This document shows positions 12,617 through 20,174 of a DNA stretch of 20,174 bases, piece after piece (positions within the stretch are counted from its first letter, which is position 1; the number at the start of each line of letters is the position of its first letter). The notes under the pieces are model-generated. The model was not told the origin of the DNA. It saw nothing but the letters and a program-made list of their open reading frames with translations, and did not search any database. This DNA comes from JAMOAD01 sp023621955 (GTDB lineage Bacteria > Acidobacteriota > Aminicenantia > JAMOAD01). The stretch covers positions 1 through 20,174 of the forward strand of contig DAONEM010000037.1 of assembly GCA_035403085.1 (NCBI GenBank). The letters run 5' to 3'. The position numbers were made by a program, and so were the translations under genes.

Positions 12617-15236
12617 GGAGACCTTCCATCTCCGAACGCAGTTGGCTCTTCACAGCCTGCAGGTTTTCGGGGCGAGAGCCTCCGGCCTCTCCGAAGTCGT
12701 CCCGGCCGCCGCCTCCGCCGCCGATCAGGGGCGCTATTCCCTTGATGAGCGTGGAGACCTTGGTCTTACCGGTGAGGTTCTTGGAGAGAGAGAGCGTCAA
12801 GGCCACCTTCCCATCCTTGACACGGTAGAGGACGACGAGGCCGCTGCCAAGACGGTTCTTCAGCCTGTCGGCCAGGCCACGGATCTCTTCCTTCTCGATC
12901 TCAGGAGCTCCGAGGAAGAGGAAGGAGTTCTTTCCTACCCTTTCGGCCCCCTTCAGAAACTCCTCTTCGTCGGCGGCCAGAGCCTTTTGGCGGAGAACGT
13001 CCAGCTCCTTGGAGAGCTTATGGTTCTGCTGGAGAAGCTTCTTAAGCGTCTCTACAACTTCGTCTTCCGGACTCTCCAGGAGAGAGCGCAGGGTTGTCAA
13101 CAGATGGCTTTGTTCCTGAAACCGGTGGAGAGTGTTAAAGCCGGTTACCGCTTCGATTCTCCGAACCCCCGCCGAAACGCTACTCTCGGAGAGGATCTTG
13201 AAAGCACCGATCTCCCCTGTCCTACCGACGTGGGTTCCCCCGCAAAGCTCCTGAGAGAACCCTTCCACCGAGACGACCCGGACGTGTTCCCCGTACTTCT
13301 CCTCGAATATGGCCGTGGCACCCCGTTTAATCGCCTCATCCAGAAGGAGGACCTCGGTCGTCACAGGAAGATCCGCCTGGACCTTCTCGTTCACCATCTC
13401 CTCGACCCAGCCGATCTCTTCGGCCGTCAGAGGCTGAAAATGCGTAAAATCGAAACGAAGCCGCTGGGGCGAGACCAGAGACCCCGACTGTTTCACGTGG
13501 GGACCGAGGGTCTCCCTCAGAGCCTTATGGAGGAGGTGAGTCGATGTATGGTTCTTCCGGGTTGACCAGCGGAGATCGTTGTCCACTCGCAGGGTCACCC
13601 CATCACCGGAGTGGAGGGCCCCCTTCAGAAGCTTGACCTTGTGAACGATGAGTTGGTCGGCCGGTCTGTGGGTATCCAGGACCTGGGCGTAAGAATCGTC
13701 CCCTTCGATGATCCCCTTGTCACCAACCTGTCCTCCGGATTCGCCGTAGAAGGGTGTCTGACGGACGACAACCTCTCCCTCTTCGCCCTCGTTGAGAGCC
13801 TCTACAGGCTCCTTTCCCCTGAAGAGGCCGGCGATTGAGGATTGGGCCTCCATCTGATCGTACCCCAGGAAGAGGACCTTGAGGCTTTCGAGAGCCTTGT
13901 ACTTCTTCAGCTCCTGAATCTTCTCCTCCCCCTTCCAGAAGCTTCTGGCCCTGTCCTTCTGGGCCTCCAGCTCACGGTTGAAATCCTCTTGATCGAAGCA
14001 GAGCCCCTCCTCTTGCAGAACATCCGCTACAAGGTCCGGTGGGAAGCCGTAGGTGTCGTAAAGCTTGAACACCTCTTTCCCTTCAAGCCTCTCGGCGCCG
14101 GCAGACTTGGCGTTGGTGATCTTCTCCTTGAGGATCCCGTACCCTACGTCGAGAGTCTTAGCGAACCTCTCCTCTTCGGCCTTGCAGAGGTTGGAGGCCG
14201 TGAACCGGGAACTCTCCAGCTCTGGATAGGCCCCCTTCATCAAGTCCACCACGTCTCCGATCAGAGTGTAGAGGAAGGGTTTGTCGAGTCCAAGCTCCTT
14301 ACCGTACCGGAAGGACCGGCGAAGAACCCGGCGCAAGACATATCCTCTCCCATCGTTGGCGGGCAGAACCCCATCACAGGTCAGAAAGGTGATAGCTCTC
14401 AAATGGTCGGCGATAACCCTCATGGCGACCCTGTTCTTCTCGGAACCTTCGTACTCCTGCCCCGTAAGCTCTTCAATCCGCCGAATCAGCGGGAGGAAAA
14501 GGTCGGTCTCATAGTTGCTCTCTGTACCCTGAAGCACCGAAGCCAGCCTCTCCAGCCCCATTCCCGTATCGATGGAGGGGGAAGGCAGAGGGGTCAGCAC
14601 CCCTTTATCGTCTTTGCTGTACTGCATGAAGACCAGATTCCAAATCTCAATGTACCGATCCCCTTCCCTCTCGTTGAAAAGGTACTGCCCGTACCTCTCC
14701 CCCCTGTCGTAATGGATCTCCGTGCAGGGTCCGCAGGGACCGGTTTCACCCATCTCCCAGAAGTTGTCCTTCTTGCCAAGCCGGAAGATTCTCTCCACAG
14801 GGACACCGATCTCCCGGCGCCAGAGCTCATAGGCATCGTCGTCGTCCTCGTAGACCGTTACGTAAAGCCTTTCCGGAGGAAGCTTGTAGACGTTTGTGAG
14901 CAAGTCCCAGGCGAAGGAAATCGCCTCCTTCTTGAAATAGTCGCCGAAAGAGAAGTTCCCAAGCATCTCGAAAAAGGTGTGGTGACGGTTTGTCTTACCC
15001 ACCTGGTCCAGGTCGTTGTGTTTGCCGCCGGCGCGCATACACTTCTGAGAGGTTGTAGCCCGGCGATAGCCCTTCTTTTCGAGCCCAAGGAAGACGTTTT
15101 TGAACTGGTTCATCCCCGCGTTTGTAAAGAGCAGGGTTGGATCTTTCTGGGGGATTAGAGGGGAGCTTTTGACGATTCTATGGCCTCTCTCTTGAAAATA
15201 GTTGAGAAATAGGGATCGGATCTCATTGCTCTTCAT
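12606..15236 (-). CDS. alaS: Alanyl-tRNA synthetase
   Basis: This enzyme charges tRNA(Ala) in the cytoplasm. The 876-residue length is standard. The N-terminal class II core shows FTNAGMNQFK, TSQKCMRAGGKHNDLDQVG and FFEMLGNFSFGDYF. The editing domain has its zinc ligands His563, His567 (HTSTH), Cys665 and His669 (CGGTH), nearly the same numbers as in E. coli. The C-terminal C-Ala domain has the glycine stretch GGGGGGRDDFGEAGG before the stop. AGGAGG lies 14 bases before the ATG, an unusually wide spacing, and the gene overlaps the end of the pilT-like gene by 14 bases. The downstream transglycosylase gene starts inside its 3' end. Identification is firm. Confidence 0.98.
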   Translation of the reverse strand: MKSNEIRSLFLNYFQERGHRIVKSSPLIPQKDPTLLFTNAGMNQFKNVFLGLEKKGYRRATTSQKCMRAGGKHNDLDQVGKTNRHHTFFEMLGNFSFGDYFKKEAISFAWDLLTNVYKLPPERLYVTVYEDDDDAYELWRREIGVPVERIFRLGKKDNFWEMGETGPCGPCTEIHYDRGERYGQYLFNEREGDRYIEIWNLVFMQYSKDDKGVLTPLPSPSIDTGMGLERLASVLQGTESNYETDLFLPLIRRIEELTGQEYEGSEKNRVAMRVIADHLRAITFLTCDGVLPANDGRGYVLRRVLRRSFRYGKELGLDKPFLYTLIGDVVDLMKGAYPELESSRFTASNLCKAEEERFAKTLDVGYGILKEKITNAKSAGAERLEGKEVFKLYDTYGFPPDLVADVLQEEGLCFDQEDFNRELEAQKDRARSFWKGEEKIQELKKYKALESLKVLFLGYDQMEAQSSIAGLFRGKEPVEALNEGEEGEVVVRQTPFYGESGGQVGDKGIIEGDDSYAQVLDTHRPADQLIVHKVKLLKGALHSGDGVTLRVDNDLRWSTRKNHTSTHLLHKALRETLGPHVKQSGSLVSPQRLRFDFTHFQPLTAEEIGWVEEMVNEKVQADLPVTTEVLLLDEAIKRGATAIFEEKYGEHVRVVSVEGFSQELCGGTHVGRTGEIGAFKILSESSVSAGVRRIEAVTGFNTLHRFQEQSHLLTTLRSLLESPEDEVVETLKKLLQQNHKLSKELDVLRQKALAADEEEFLKGAERVGKNSFLFLGAPEIEKEEIRGLADRLKNRLGSGLVVLYRVKDGKVALTLSLSKNLTGKTKVSTLIKGIAPLIGGGGGGRDDFGEAGGSRPENLQAVKSQLRSEMEGLHGE

Positions 15237-16368
15237 AAAGGCTTGCGCTTCCTCCTGATACGGTTTTTTCCATCTCTTCCATAGCCGATTCTTGAGAAGA
15301 TTGTATCCCCATGACCTTGAGCTTGAACTCGTCGGGGTTGCTCGCCCAACGGAGAGCCTCCTCGTAGCTGATGAGTTTGTTCTGCCAGAGGAAGTAGAGG
15401 GACTGGTCGAAGGTCTGCATCCCGTACTGAGAGATCCCCTTCTGAACCGCCTCTTTGATGAAAGCGGTCTTATCGGGGTTGGCTACACAATCCCGGATGT
15501 AGGGTGTGTTGATCATGACCTCCACGGCGGGGACCCTGGACTTGCCGTCGATTTTCGGAACCAGACGCATGGAGACGACGGCCTTCAGAACGATGGAAAG
15601 CTGCATCCGAACTTGCTTCTGGTGGAAGGGCGGGAAGACAGAGATGATACGGTCGATCGTTTCGATGGCGTCCAAGGTGTGGAGAGTGCTCAGGACGAGA
15701 TGGCCCGTCTCGGCGGCCATGAGGGCCGTCTCGATGGTCTCCAGGTCCCTCATCTCCCCCACCAGGATGACGTCGGGGTCTTGCCGGAGAGCGGCCCTGA
15801 GGGCCGAAGAGAAGGAGGGCGTATCGGCGCCTACCTCCCTCTGGTTGACGATGCTCTTCTTGTCTCTATGGAGAAACTCGATGGGATCTTCGATGGTAAT
15901 GATGTTGGCGGTCTTGTAGGTATTGATGTAATCGATCATGGCCGCCAGAGAGGTGGACTTTCCGGAACCGGTAGTTCCCGTCACCAGGATCAGGCCTCTC
16001 TCCTCCTGGGCGATCTTCTCCAGAACCAAGGGTAAGAAAAGCTCACGAATGTTCTTGATCTTCGTGGGGATCACCCTCAAGACGATCCCGATCGTGTTCC
16101 TCTGGTAGAAGATGCTTACCCGGAAGCGGCCTAACCCCGCAACCGAATAGGCCAAGTCGATTTCGCTTCGATCCTTGAACTTCTGCTTCTCCTTCTGGTT
16201 CATGATCGAATAGGCGAGAGCGATGGTGTCCTCTGGCATCAGCCTCTTGAGTTCCGTCAAATAGGTCAGCTTCCCATGGATTCTGAGAATCGGGTAGTTA
16301 CCCACTTTCAGGTGCAGGTCGGAGGCCCCCCTTTCAATAGCCGTTTTGAGCAAATCGTTGATATGCAT
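15223..16368 (-). CDS. pilT: Type IV pilus retraction ATPase, PilT/PilU type
   Basis: This hexameric cytoplasmic AAA-like ATPase powers pilus disassembly and twitching. The 381-residue protein starts with MHINDLLKTAIERGASDLHLKVG, the PilT N-terminal domain. The Walker A motif is GTTGSGKS (Lys137). It is followed by ITIEDPIEFLH (Asp box), the Walker B region DPDVILVGEMRD, and the His box TGHLVLSTLHT. The AIRNLIRE box required for retraction in classical PilT is not recognisable. The equivalent region reads AFIKEAVQKG, and the end (GMQTFDQSLYFL, ISYEEALRWASNPDEF) is closer to PilU, as is the length. I therefore call it PilT/PilU type. A candidate promoter is at 16391-16419, and GGAGG lies five to six bases before the ATG. 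It heads the long minus-strand run. Confidence 0.93.
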   Translation of the reverse strand: MHINDLLKTAIERGASDLHLKVGNYPILRIHGKLTYLTELKRLMPEDTIALAYSIMNQKEKQKFKDRSEIDLAYSVAGLGRFRVSIFYQRNTIGIVLRVIPTKIKNIRELFLPLVLEKIAQEERGLILVTGTTGSGKSTSLAAMIDYINTYKTANIITIEDPIEFLHRDKKSIVNQREVGADTPSFSSALRAALRQDPDVILVGEMRDLETIETALMAAETGHLVLSTLHTLDAIETIDRIISVFPPFHQKQVRMQLSIVLKAVVSMRLVPKIDGKSRVPAVEVMINTPYIRDCVANPDKTAFIKEAVQKGISQYGMQTFDQSLYFLWQNKLISYEEALRWASNPDEFKLKVMGIQSSQESAMEEMEKTVSGGSASLYEEQ

Positions 16369-16390
16369 TCCAACCTCCTGAGATGTACTT

Positions 16391-16419
16391 AAAATAGTCT
16401 TTTTACGTTGTCAAGTCAA
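16391..16419 (-). promoter_or_regulatory. Candidate promoter for the pilT-alaS gene run
   Basis: On the minus strand, TTGACT (16419-16414) and TATTTT (16396-16391) are 17 bases apart. A second overlapping -35-like hexamer, TTGACA, starts five bases further downstream (16414-16409) but lacks an equally good partner. The predicted start is about 20 bases before the AGGAGGT of the pilT-like gene. Confidence 0.55.
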
Positions 16420-16441
16420 GAGAGACCCCCCATTCCAACCC

Positions 16442-16470
16442 TTGACGACACCTCCCGGAACGTCTAAAGT
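16442..16470 (+). promoter_or_regulatory. Candidate promoter for dnaE
   Basis: TTGACG (16442-16447) and TAAAGT (16465-16470) are separated by 17 bases. The expected start near 16477 gives a very short leader containing GGAGG at 16482-16486, four bases before the dnaE ATG. The promoter is back to back with that of the pilT-like gene, with only about 22 bases between the two -35 boxes. Confidence 0.55.
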
Positions 16471-16490
16471 AAATCACATCCGGAGGTTCG

Positions 16491-19400
16491 ATGATAGACT
16501 TTGTTCACCTTCATCTTCACAGCGAATACTCCCTTCTGGACGGTGTGATCCGCCTCTCTCCCCTGGTCGCCCGAGTCCAGGAGCTGGGCATGCCCGGAGT
16601 AGCTCTGACAGACCATGGAAACATGTACGGGGCCTTCGATTTCTATCAGAAGTGCCAAGGCAAGATCAAACCGGTTATCGGCATCGAGACCTATATATCC
16701 ACCGGCTCCCGCTTCGCCAGGGAGAAGGATTACCACCACCTCGTCCTCCTGGTCAAGAACGAACAGGGGTACAAGAACCTCAACGCCCTCTCCACAAAGG
16801 CCTTCACCGAGGGATTCTATTTCAAACCACGGATCGACAAGGAGCTTCTGAAAGAGTACAGCGAAGGGCTCATCGCCTCTTCGGCCTGTGTTCAGGGAGA
16901 GGTCGCCTCGCTCCTCCTCCAGGACCGTTACGAAGAGGCCCAGAAGGCGGCCCTCTGGTACTATGAAACCTTCCGGGGAGAGTTCTACCTCGAGCTCATG
17001 GACAACGGCTACGAGAGCCAAAAGAAGGTCAACCCCAGGCTCATCGACCTCTCCAAGAAGACGGGGATCCCCCTGATCGCCACCAACGACTGCCACTACC
17101 TGAACAAAGAGGACGCCTACATACAGAAGATTCTCCTCTACCTCCAGACGGGAAAGACCATCAGCCAAGACTCTTCCATGGAGTTCGAGACCGAGGAGTT
17201 TTACCTCAAATCCGGGGAAGAGATGCTCCGCATCTTCCCGGATCACCCCGAGGCCCTGGAAAACACCGTCAAGATTCTGGAGAAAATCGATTTCTCCTTC
17301 CTCACGAAAGACCCTCAGACGAAAAAGACCATCTACCATCTGCCGACCTTCCCGGTCCCGGAAGGGGAGACAGAGGCTTCCTACCTGAGCAAACTCGTCC
17401 GTGAAGGGTTTGCCAGAAGGCTTCCCAGACTCGAGGAGATGGCCTCCCAGGGTCTGCTCCGGCACCCCCTGGAAGAGTACACAAAACGCCTGGAATCCGA
17501 GATCGGCGTCATCGAGAAGATCGGTTTTCCCGGATACTTCCTCATCGTCTGGGACATCATCAAGAACGCGCGGGATCGGGGAATCCGGGTCGGTCCGGGA
17601 AGGGGATCGGCGGTGGGAAGCCTTGTCGCCTATAGCCTGGAGATCTCCGATATGGACCCCCTTCAGTACGATCTCCTCTTTGAGCGGTTCCTGAACCCGG
17701 AACGTATCTCTATGCCCGATATCGACAGCGACTTTGAGACGAGCCGCAGGGACGAGATGATCGATTACCTCCGGGAAAAGTACGGGCGGGACAGGGTCGC
17801 ACAGATCATCACCTTCGGGACCATGGCGGCTAAAGGGGCACTGCGCGATGTGGGCAGGGTCTTGGAGGTTCCTCTTTCCCTGGTGGACAAGCTTTGCAAG
17901 AAGATTCCCCCGGTTTTGGGAATCACTCTCGAAGAGGCGCAGAACGATCCCGGTGTAAAGGCTGAGTTGGAGGGGAAAGAGCCGGAGAAGGAGAAACTCC
18001 GGGAGCTCTACAAGAACGCCAAACGAGTGGAAGGTCAAGTCAGAAACAGCTCGATTCACGCTGCCGGAGCGGTTTTGGGGGGAGAGGACCTCACCCATTT
18101 CCTGCCCCTTCAGGTCGGCAAGGACGACAAAATCACCACCCAGTACGAGATGAAACACGTAGAGGGCCTCGGTCTTTTGAAGATGGACCTCCTGGGTCTT
18201 CGCAACCTGGACATTCTCAACCATGCCCTGAAGCTCATTGAGGAGTGTTTCTCGGAGACTCTCGACATCGGAGGAATCCCTCTGAACGATTCCGAGGTCT
18301 TCGCCCTCTTTCAGAGAGGCGATACGGATGGGATCTTCCAGTTCGAAAGTTCAGGGATGAAAGAGCTCCTCAAGAGGGCCAAGCCTACGGTCTTCGAGGA
18401 CCTCATCGCCCTCAACGCCCTCTACCGCCCCGGTCCTCTCGGCTCGGGAATGCACGATGAGTTCGTGAAACGGAAGCACAACCCTGCGACGATCCGCTAC
18501 GACCACCCCATTCTGGAAGATATCCTCAAAGACACCTACGGGATCATCGTTTACCAGGAGCAGGTCATGCTCATCGTTCACAGGTTGGCCGGCTTCACCA
18601 TGGGGGAAGCCGACACCCTCCGCAAGGGGATGGCCAAGAAGGTGAAGGAGATCGTTCTCTCCTTCCGTCCTAAGTTTGTGGAAGGGGCCCAGAAGAACGG
18701 GATGAAGGAGAAAAAGGCGGAAGAGCTCTACGACCAGATGGAGCACTTCGCCGAGTACGGATTCAACAAATCTCACTCCACCGCTTACGCTTTTCTAGCC
18801 TATCAGACCGCCTACCTGAAGACGAAGTATCCGGTCTGCTACATGACAGCCCTTTTAAGGAACGAATCCGCCGGGACTCAGGGAAACCTTGTTAAATACA
18901 TCTACGGATGCAAGCGTATGGGCTTCGACGTCTTGGCCCCGGAGCTCAACGAGAGTGGCCTGACCTTTACGGTAACCGGTGCCAAGAGCATTCGCTTCGG
19001 CCTTTCGACGATCAGAAACGTCGGTGAAAAGGCCGTTGAATCGATTCTCGAAGCGAGAGCCCGTCTTGGACGGTTCCGCAACATGGCCGAGTTTTTAACA
19101 GAAGTCGATTCGAAAGCGCTCAACAAGAGGGTTCTCGAATCCCTGGCCAAAGCGGGCGCTCTCGACAGTCTTCTCTCTTCCCGGAAGGTTTTTTGCGAAA
19201 GGCTGGACACGATTTTGAAGGATCTCAACAAGTATCGGCAGGAGTTAGCCAAGAGTGCCCGCCAAGAGACAAAGGCCACCCTCTTTACCCCCTCCACGAT
19301 GGCGCCCAAGGAGTTCACCCTTGCCTCTCCCCTTTCCGGCGAGGAGTGGGAAGAACGTGAAAAACTCCACTACGAAAAGGAGATGCTCGGTTACTATGTC

Positions 19401-20027
19401 TCGGGGAACCCTCTCGCCCGTTATGAGGACAAGCTCAACAAAGTGGTCGACACCTACTTGGATGAGATGGCTCAAAGCGGAGAAGAGGAGAGGGAGGAGG
19501 AAGGAGAGGGCTTTTCCAAAGAGCCTACCAAAGAGAGGGTGAAAATCGCCGGCGTCGTGGTCTCTTCTGTCGAGAAGATGGGGAAGAAGCAGAAGCTTCG
19601 CATTCTCACCATCGAAGACATGACGGGAAGAATGGAGGTGCTCTTTCAAGAGAGACTCTTCAAAGGAAGGGAAGAGGAACTTTCAGAGGAGAGTCTGGTG
19701 TGGGTTGAAGGGAAAATCTCCCAATTCGGTAGGAACAACAACATTAACGCCGAACGGTTTATGCCCCTCCAAGAGGCCCTCAACCAGAATGTTCGGTGCA
19801 TTGTCGTGACCCTTCCGTCCAACCTTCTGATACCCAACCTCTACAACGAACTACACGATTTTTGCCGATCTCACCAAGGAAAAACGGCGCTAGGCTTCAT
19901 TCTACAGATTAACGGCGAAAACCTTCGCATCAGATCGAAGAATTGTCTCGGCCTACAAATGGACGATGATGTCCTGGAGGGTTTAAGGAACATCGTCGGT
20001 CCGAAGAACGTTGAGCTAAAACGTTGA
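16491..20027 (+). CDS. dnaE: DNA polymerase III subunit alpha
   Basis: This is the replicative polymerase, 1178 residues, of DnaE (not PolC) type. The N-terminal PHP domain appears fully intact: His8, His10, Asp17, His42, Glu66, His82 or His83, Cys133, Asp200 and His202 can all be seen. The palm has the catalytic pair Asp410 and Asp412 in MPDIDSDF and the third Asp566 in LLKMDLLGLRNL. Fingers and thumb markers include VGPGRGSAVGSLVAY and EYGFNKSHSTAYAFLAYQTAYLK. A helix-hairpin-helix (IRNVGEKAVESILEAR) is near 840 and the OB-fold (VKIAGVVVSSVEKMG) near 1017. The internal clamp-binding site, often QxDLF-like, is weak here: TKATLF at 927-932. GGAGG precedes the ATG by four bases. The gene is the only plus-strand gene in the window. 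Identification is firm. Confidence 0.98.
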   Translation: MIDFVHLHLHSEYSLLDGVIRLSPLVARVQELGMPGVALTDHGNMYGAFDFYQKCQGKIKPVIGIETYISTGSRFAREKDYHHLVLLVKNEQGYKNLNALSTKAFTEGFYFKPRIDKELLKEYSEGLIASSACVQGEVASLLLQDRYEEAQKAALWYYETFRGEFYLELMDNGYESQKKVNPRLIDLSKKTGIPLIATNDCHYLNKEDAYIQKILLYLQTGKTISQDSSMEFETEEFYLKSGEEMLRIFPDHPEALENTVKILEKIDFSFLTKDPQTKKTIYHLPTFPVPEGETEASYLSKLVREGFARRLPRLEEMASQGLLRHPLEEYTKRLESEIGVIEKIGFPGYFLIVWDIIKNARDRGIRVGPGRGSAVGSLVAYSLEISDMDPLQYDLLFERFLNPERISMPDIDSDFETSRRDEMIDYLREKYGRDRVAQIITFGTMAAKGALRDVGRVLEVPLSLVDKLCKKIPPVLGITLEEAQNDPGVKAELEGKEPEKEKLRELYKNAKRVEGQVRNSSIHAAGAVLGGEDLTHFLPLQVGKDDKITTQYEMKHVEGLGLLKMDLLGLRNLDILNHALKLIEECFSETLDIGGIPLNDSEVFALFQRGDTDGIFQFESSGMKELLKRAKPTVFEDLIALNALYRPGPLGSGMHDEFVKRKHNPATIRYDHPILEDILKDTYGIIVYQEQVMLIVHRLAGFTMGEADTLRKGMAKKVKEIVLSFRPKFVEGAQKNGMKEKKAEELYDQMEHFAEYGFNKSHSTAYAFLAYQTAYLKTKYPVCYMTALLRNESAGTQGNLVKYIYGCKRMGFDVLAPELNESGLTFTVTGAKSIRFGLSTIRNVGEKAVESILEARARLGRFRNMAEFLTEVDSKALNKRVLESLAKAGALDSLLSSRKVFCERLDTILKDLNKYRQELAKSARQETKATLFTPSTMAPKEFTLASPLSGEEWEEREKLHYEKEMLGYYVSGNPLARYEDKLNKVVDTYLDEMAQSGEEEREEEGEGFSKEPTKERVKIAGVVVSSVEKMGKKQKLRILTIEDMTGRMEVLFQERLFKGREEELSEESLVWVEGKISQFGRNNNINAERFMPLQEALNQNVRCIVVTLPSNLLIPNLYNELHDFCRSHQGKTALGFILQINGENLRIRSKNCLGLQMDDDVLEGLRNIVGPKNVELKR

Positions 20028-20031
20028 TTCA

Positions 20032-20066
20032 GGCTCTCCCCTTCCTTCTTTGGAGTGGCGCTTTTT
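20032..20066 (+). terminator. Weak candidate terminator after dnaE
   Basis: Five bases after the dnaE stop, GGCTCTCC (20032-20039) can pair imperfectly with GGAGTGGC (20052-20059). Only CTCC/GGAG is uninterrupted. A five-T run follows at 20062-20066. The position and T-run fit an intrinsic terminator, but the stem is poor and the loop is 12 bases. Confidence 0.35.
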
Positions 20067-20069
20067 CTA

Positions 20070-20092
20070 CTGGGGACACTCCCTTTTTCTGG
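20070..20092 (+). repeat. GGGGACACTCCC-T5 repeat, right copy
   Basis: The first 20 bases are identical to positions 1-20, in direct orientation about 20 kb apart. The copy lies just after the dnaE terminator candidate in non-coding sequence. It has the GGGA-CAC-TCCC inverted core plus T-run, followed by TGG where the left copy has CGG. Confidence 0.75.
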
Positions 20093-20174
20093 TTTCTCTC
20101 TTATGCGCTTCTTCATCCTACCTTTCTCCTTGAAACCTACTAGAACTTACTAGGGACACTCCCTAAATCCTCTT
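20093..20174. other. Non-coding right flank
   Basis: No ORF with a supportable start or family resemblance is visible between the right repeat copy and the window end. It is pyrimidine-rich on the plus strand. The only structure seen is the palindromic repeat at 20151-20165 and two TACTAG words (20138-20143 and 20148-20153) exactly ten bases apart leading into it. Confidence 0.45.
20151..20165. repeat. Palindromic variant of the end repeat (TAGGGA-CAC-TCCCTA)
   Basis: The sequence is a perfect inverted repeat with six-base arms and the loop CAC. It shares GGGACACTCCCT with the copies at 1-20 and 20070-20089, but its outer bases are changed so that the arms pair fully. The copy continues towards the window edge, so further repeat units may lie beyond. 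Confidence 0.6.

Noticed and set aside
13842..15158. 438-codon open frame opposite alaS
   Set aside because: Low-complexity Leu/Val/Glu-rich translation typical of a shadow frame; AlaRS on the other strand is certain.
16464..18224. 586-codon open frame on the minus strand, antisense to dnaE
   Set aside because: It lies entirely opposite conserved DnaE sequence and its promoter region, and it shows no family motif or start signal.
1..20174. CRISPR array, tRNA or integrative element between the end repeats
   Set aside because: The enclosed genes are mostly core housekeeping genes (dnaE, alaS, rpsT, lepB) with no integrase, phage or conjugation gene, so the 20 kb is not itself a mobile element; no regularly spaced repeats or cloverleaf sequences were seen.

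Overview
The window holds 13 protein-coding genes packed at bacterial density, with no tRNA, rRNA, CRISPR array or intact transposase gene visible. The gene set (signal peptidase I, ribosomal protein S20, AlaRS, DnaE, a twitching-motility ATPase, a lipoprotein with a lipobox, an S46 dipeptidyl peptidase) suggests a Gram-negative bacterium with type IV pili that lives on peptides. S46 peptidases, SpoIVB-like S55 proteins and DUF2085 proteins in a non-spore-former context point towards the Acidobacteriota/Aminicenantota neighbourhood. That placement is an inference from protein content and is weak. Strong Shine-Dalgarno sequences (AGGAGG types) and sigma70-like promoters are easy to see.

Layout. 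Twelve genes lie on the minus strand and are read from right to left, from the pilT-like gene (16368) to lepB (193). dnaE alone is on the plus strand (16491-20027) and diverges from the pilT-like gene across a 122-base gap with a candidate promoter for each direction. In minus-strand order: pilT-like ATPase, alaS, a lytic transglycosylase, a DUF2085 membrane protein, a four-helix membrane protein, a diacylglycerol-kinase-family lipid kinase, an S55-like (SpoIVB-type) secreted protein, a secreted beta-propeller protein, a TPR protein with a J-domain-like start, then after 99 bases an S46 dipeptidyl peptidase and an M3-like metallopeptidase lipoprotein. A hairpin and a near-consensus promoter separate these from rpsT and lepB. 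From the pilT-like gene to the TPR gene the genes overlap or are at most 13 bases apart, so one long transcript is likely. rpsT-lepB look like their own transcription unit.

How the genes fit together. The middle of the window is a cell-envelope and export region: a peptidoglycan hydrolase, two small membrane proteins, a lipid kinase, then a run of exported proteins (S55-like, beta-propeller, S46 peptidase, metallopeptidase lipoprotein) with signal peptidase I nearby. The S46 enzyme and the metallopeptidase plausibly work in series on extracellular peptides. The most interesting protein is the S55-like one: its serine motif (GMSGSP, Ser94) comes before its GH motif (His258), the reverse of SpoIVB, so it looks like a circular permutation of the S55 fold.

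The ends of the window carry the same short repeat (20 identical bases at 1-20 and 20070-20089, same orientation), built around GGGA-CAC-TCCC. A third, perfectly palindromic version lies at 20151-20165. This looks like a dispersed REP-like element, and the window may be bounded by it because an assembly broke there. No stretch longer than 300 bases lacks a gene; the largest gaps are 1-192, 20028-20174, 16369-16490, 1219-1323 and 5548-5646, each described below.
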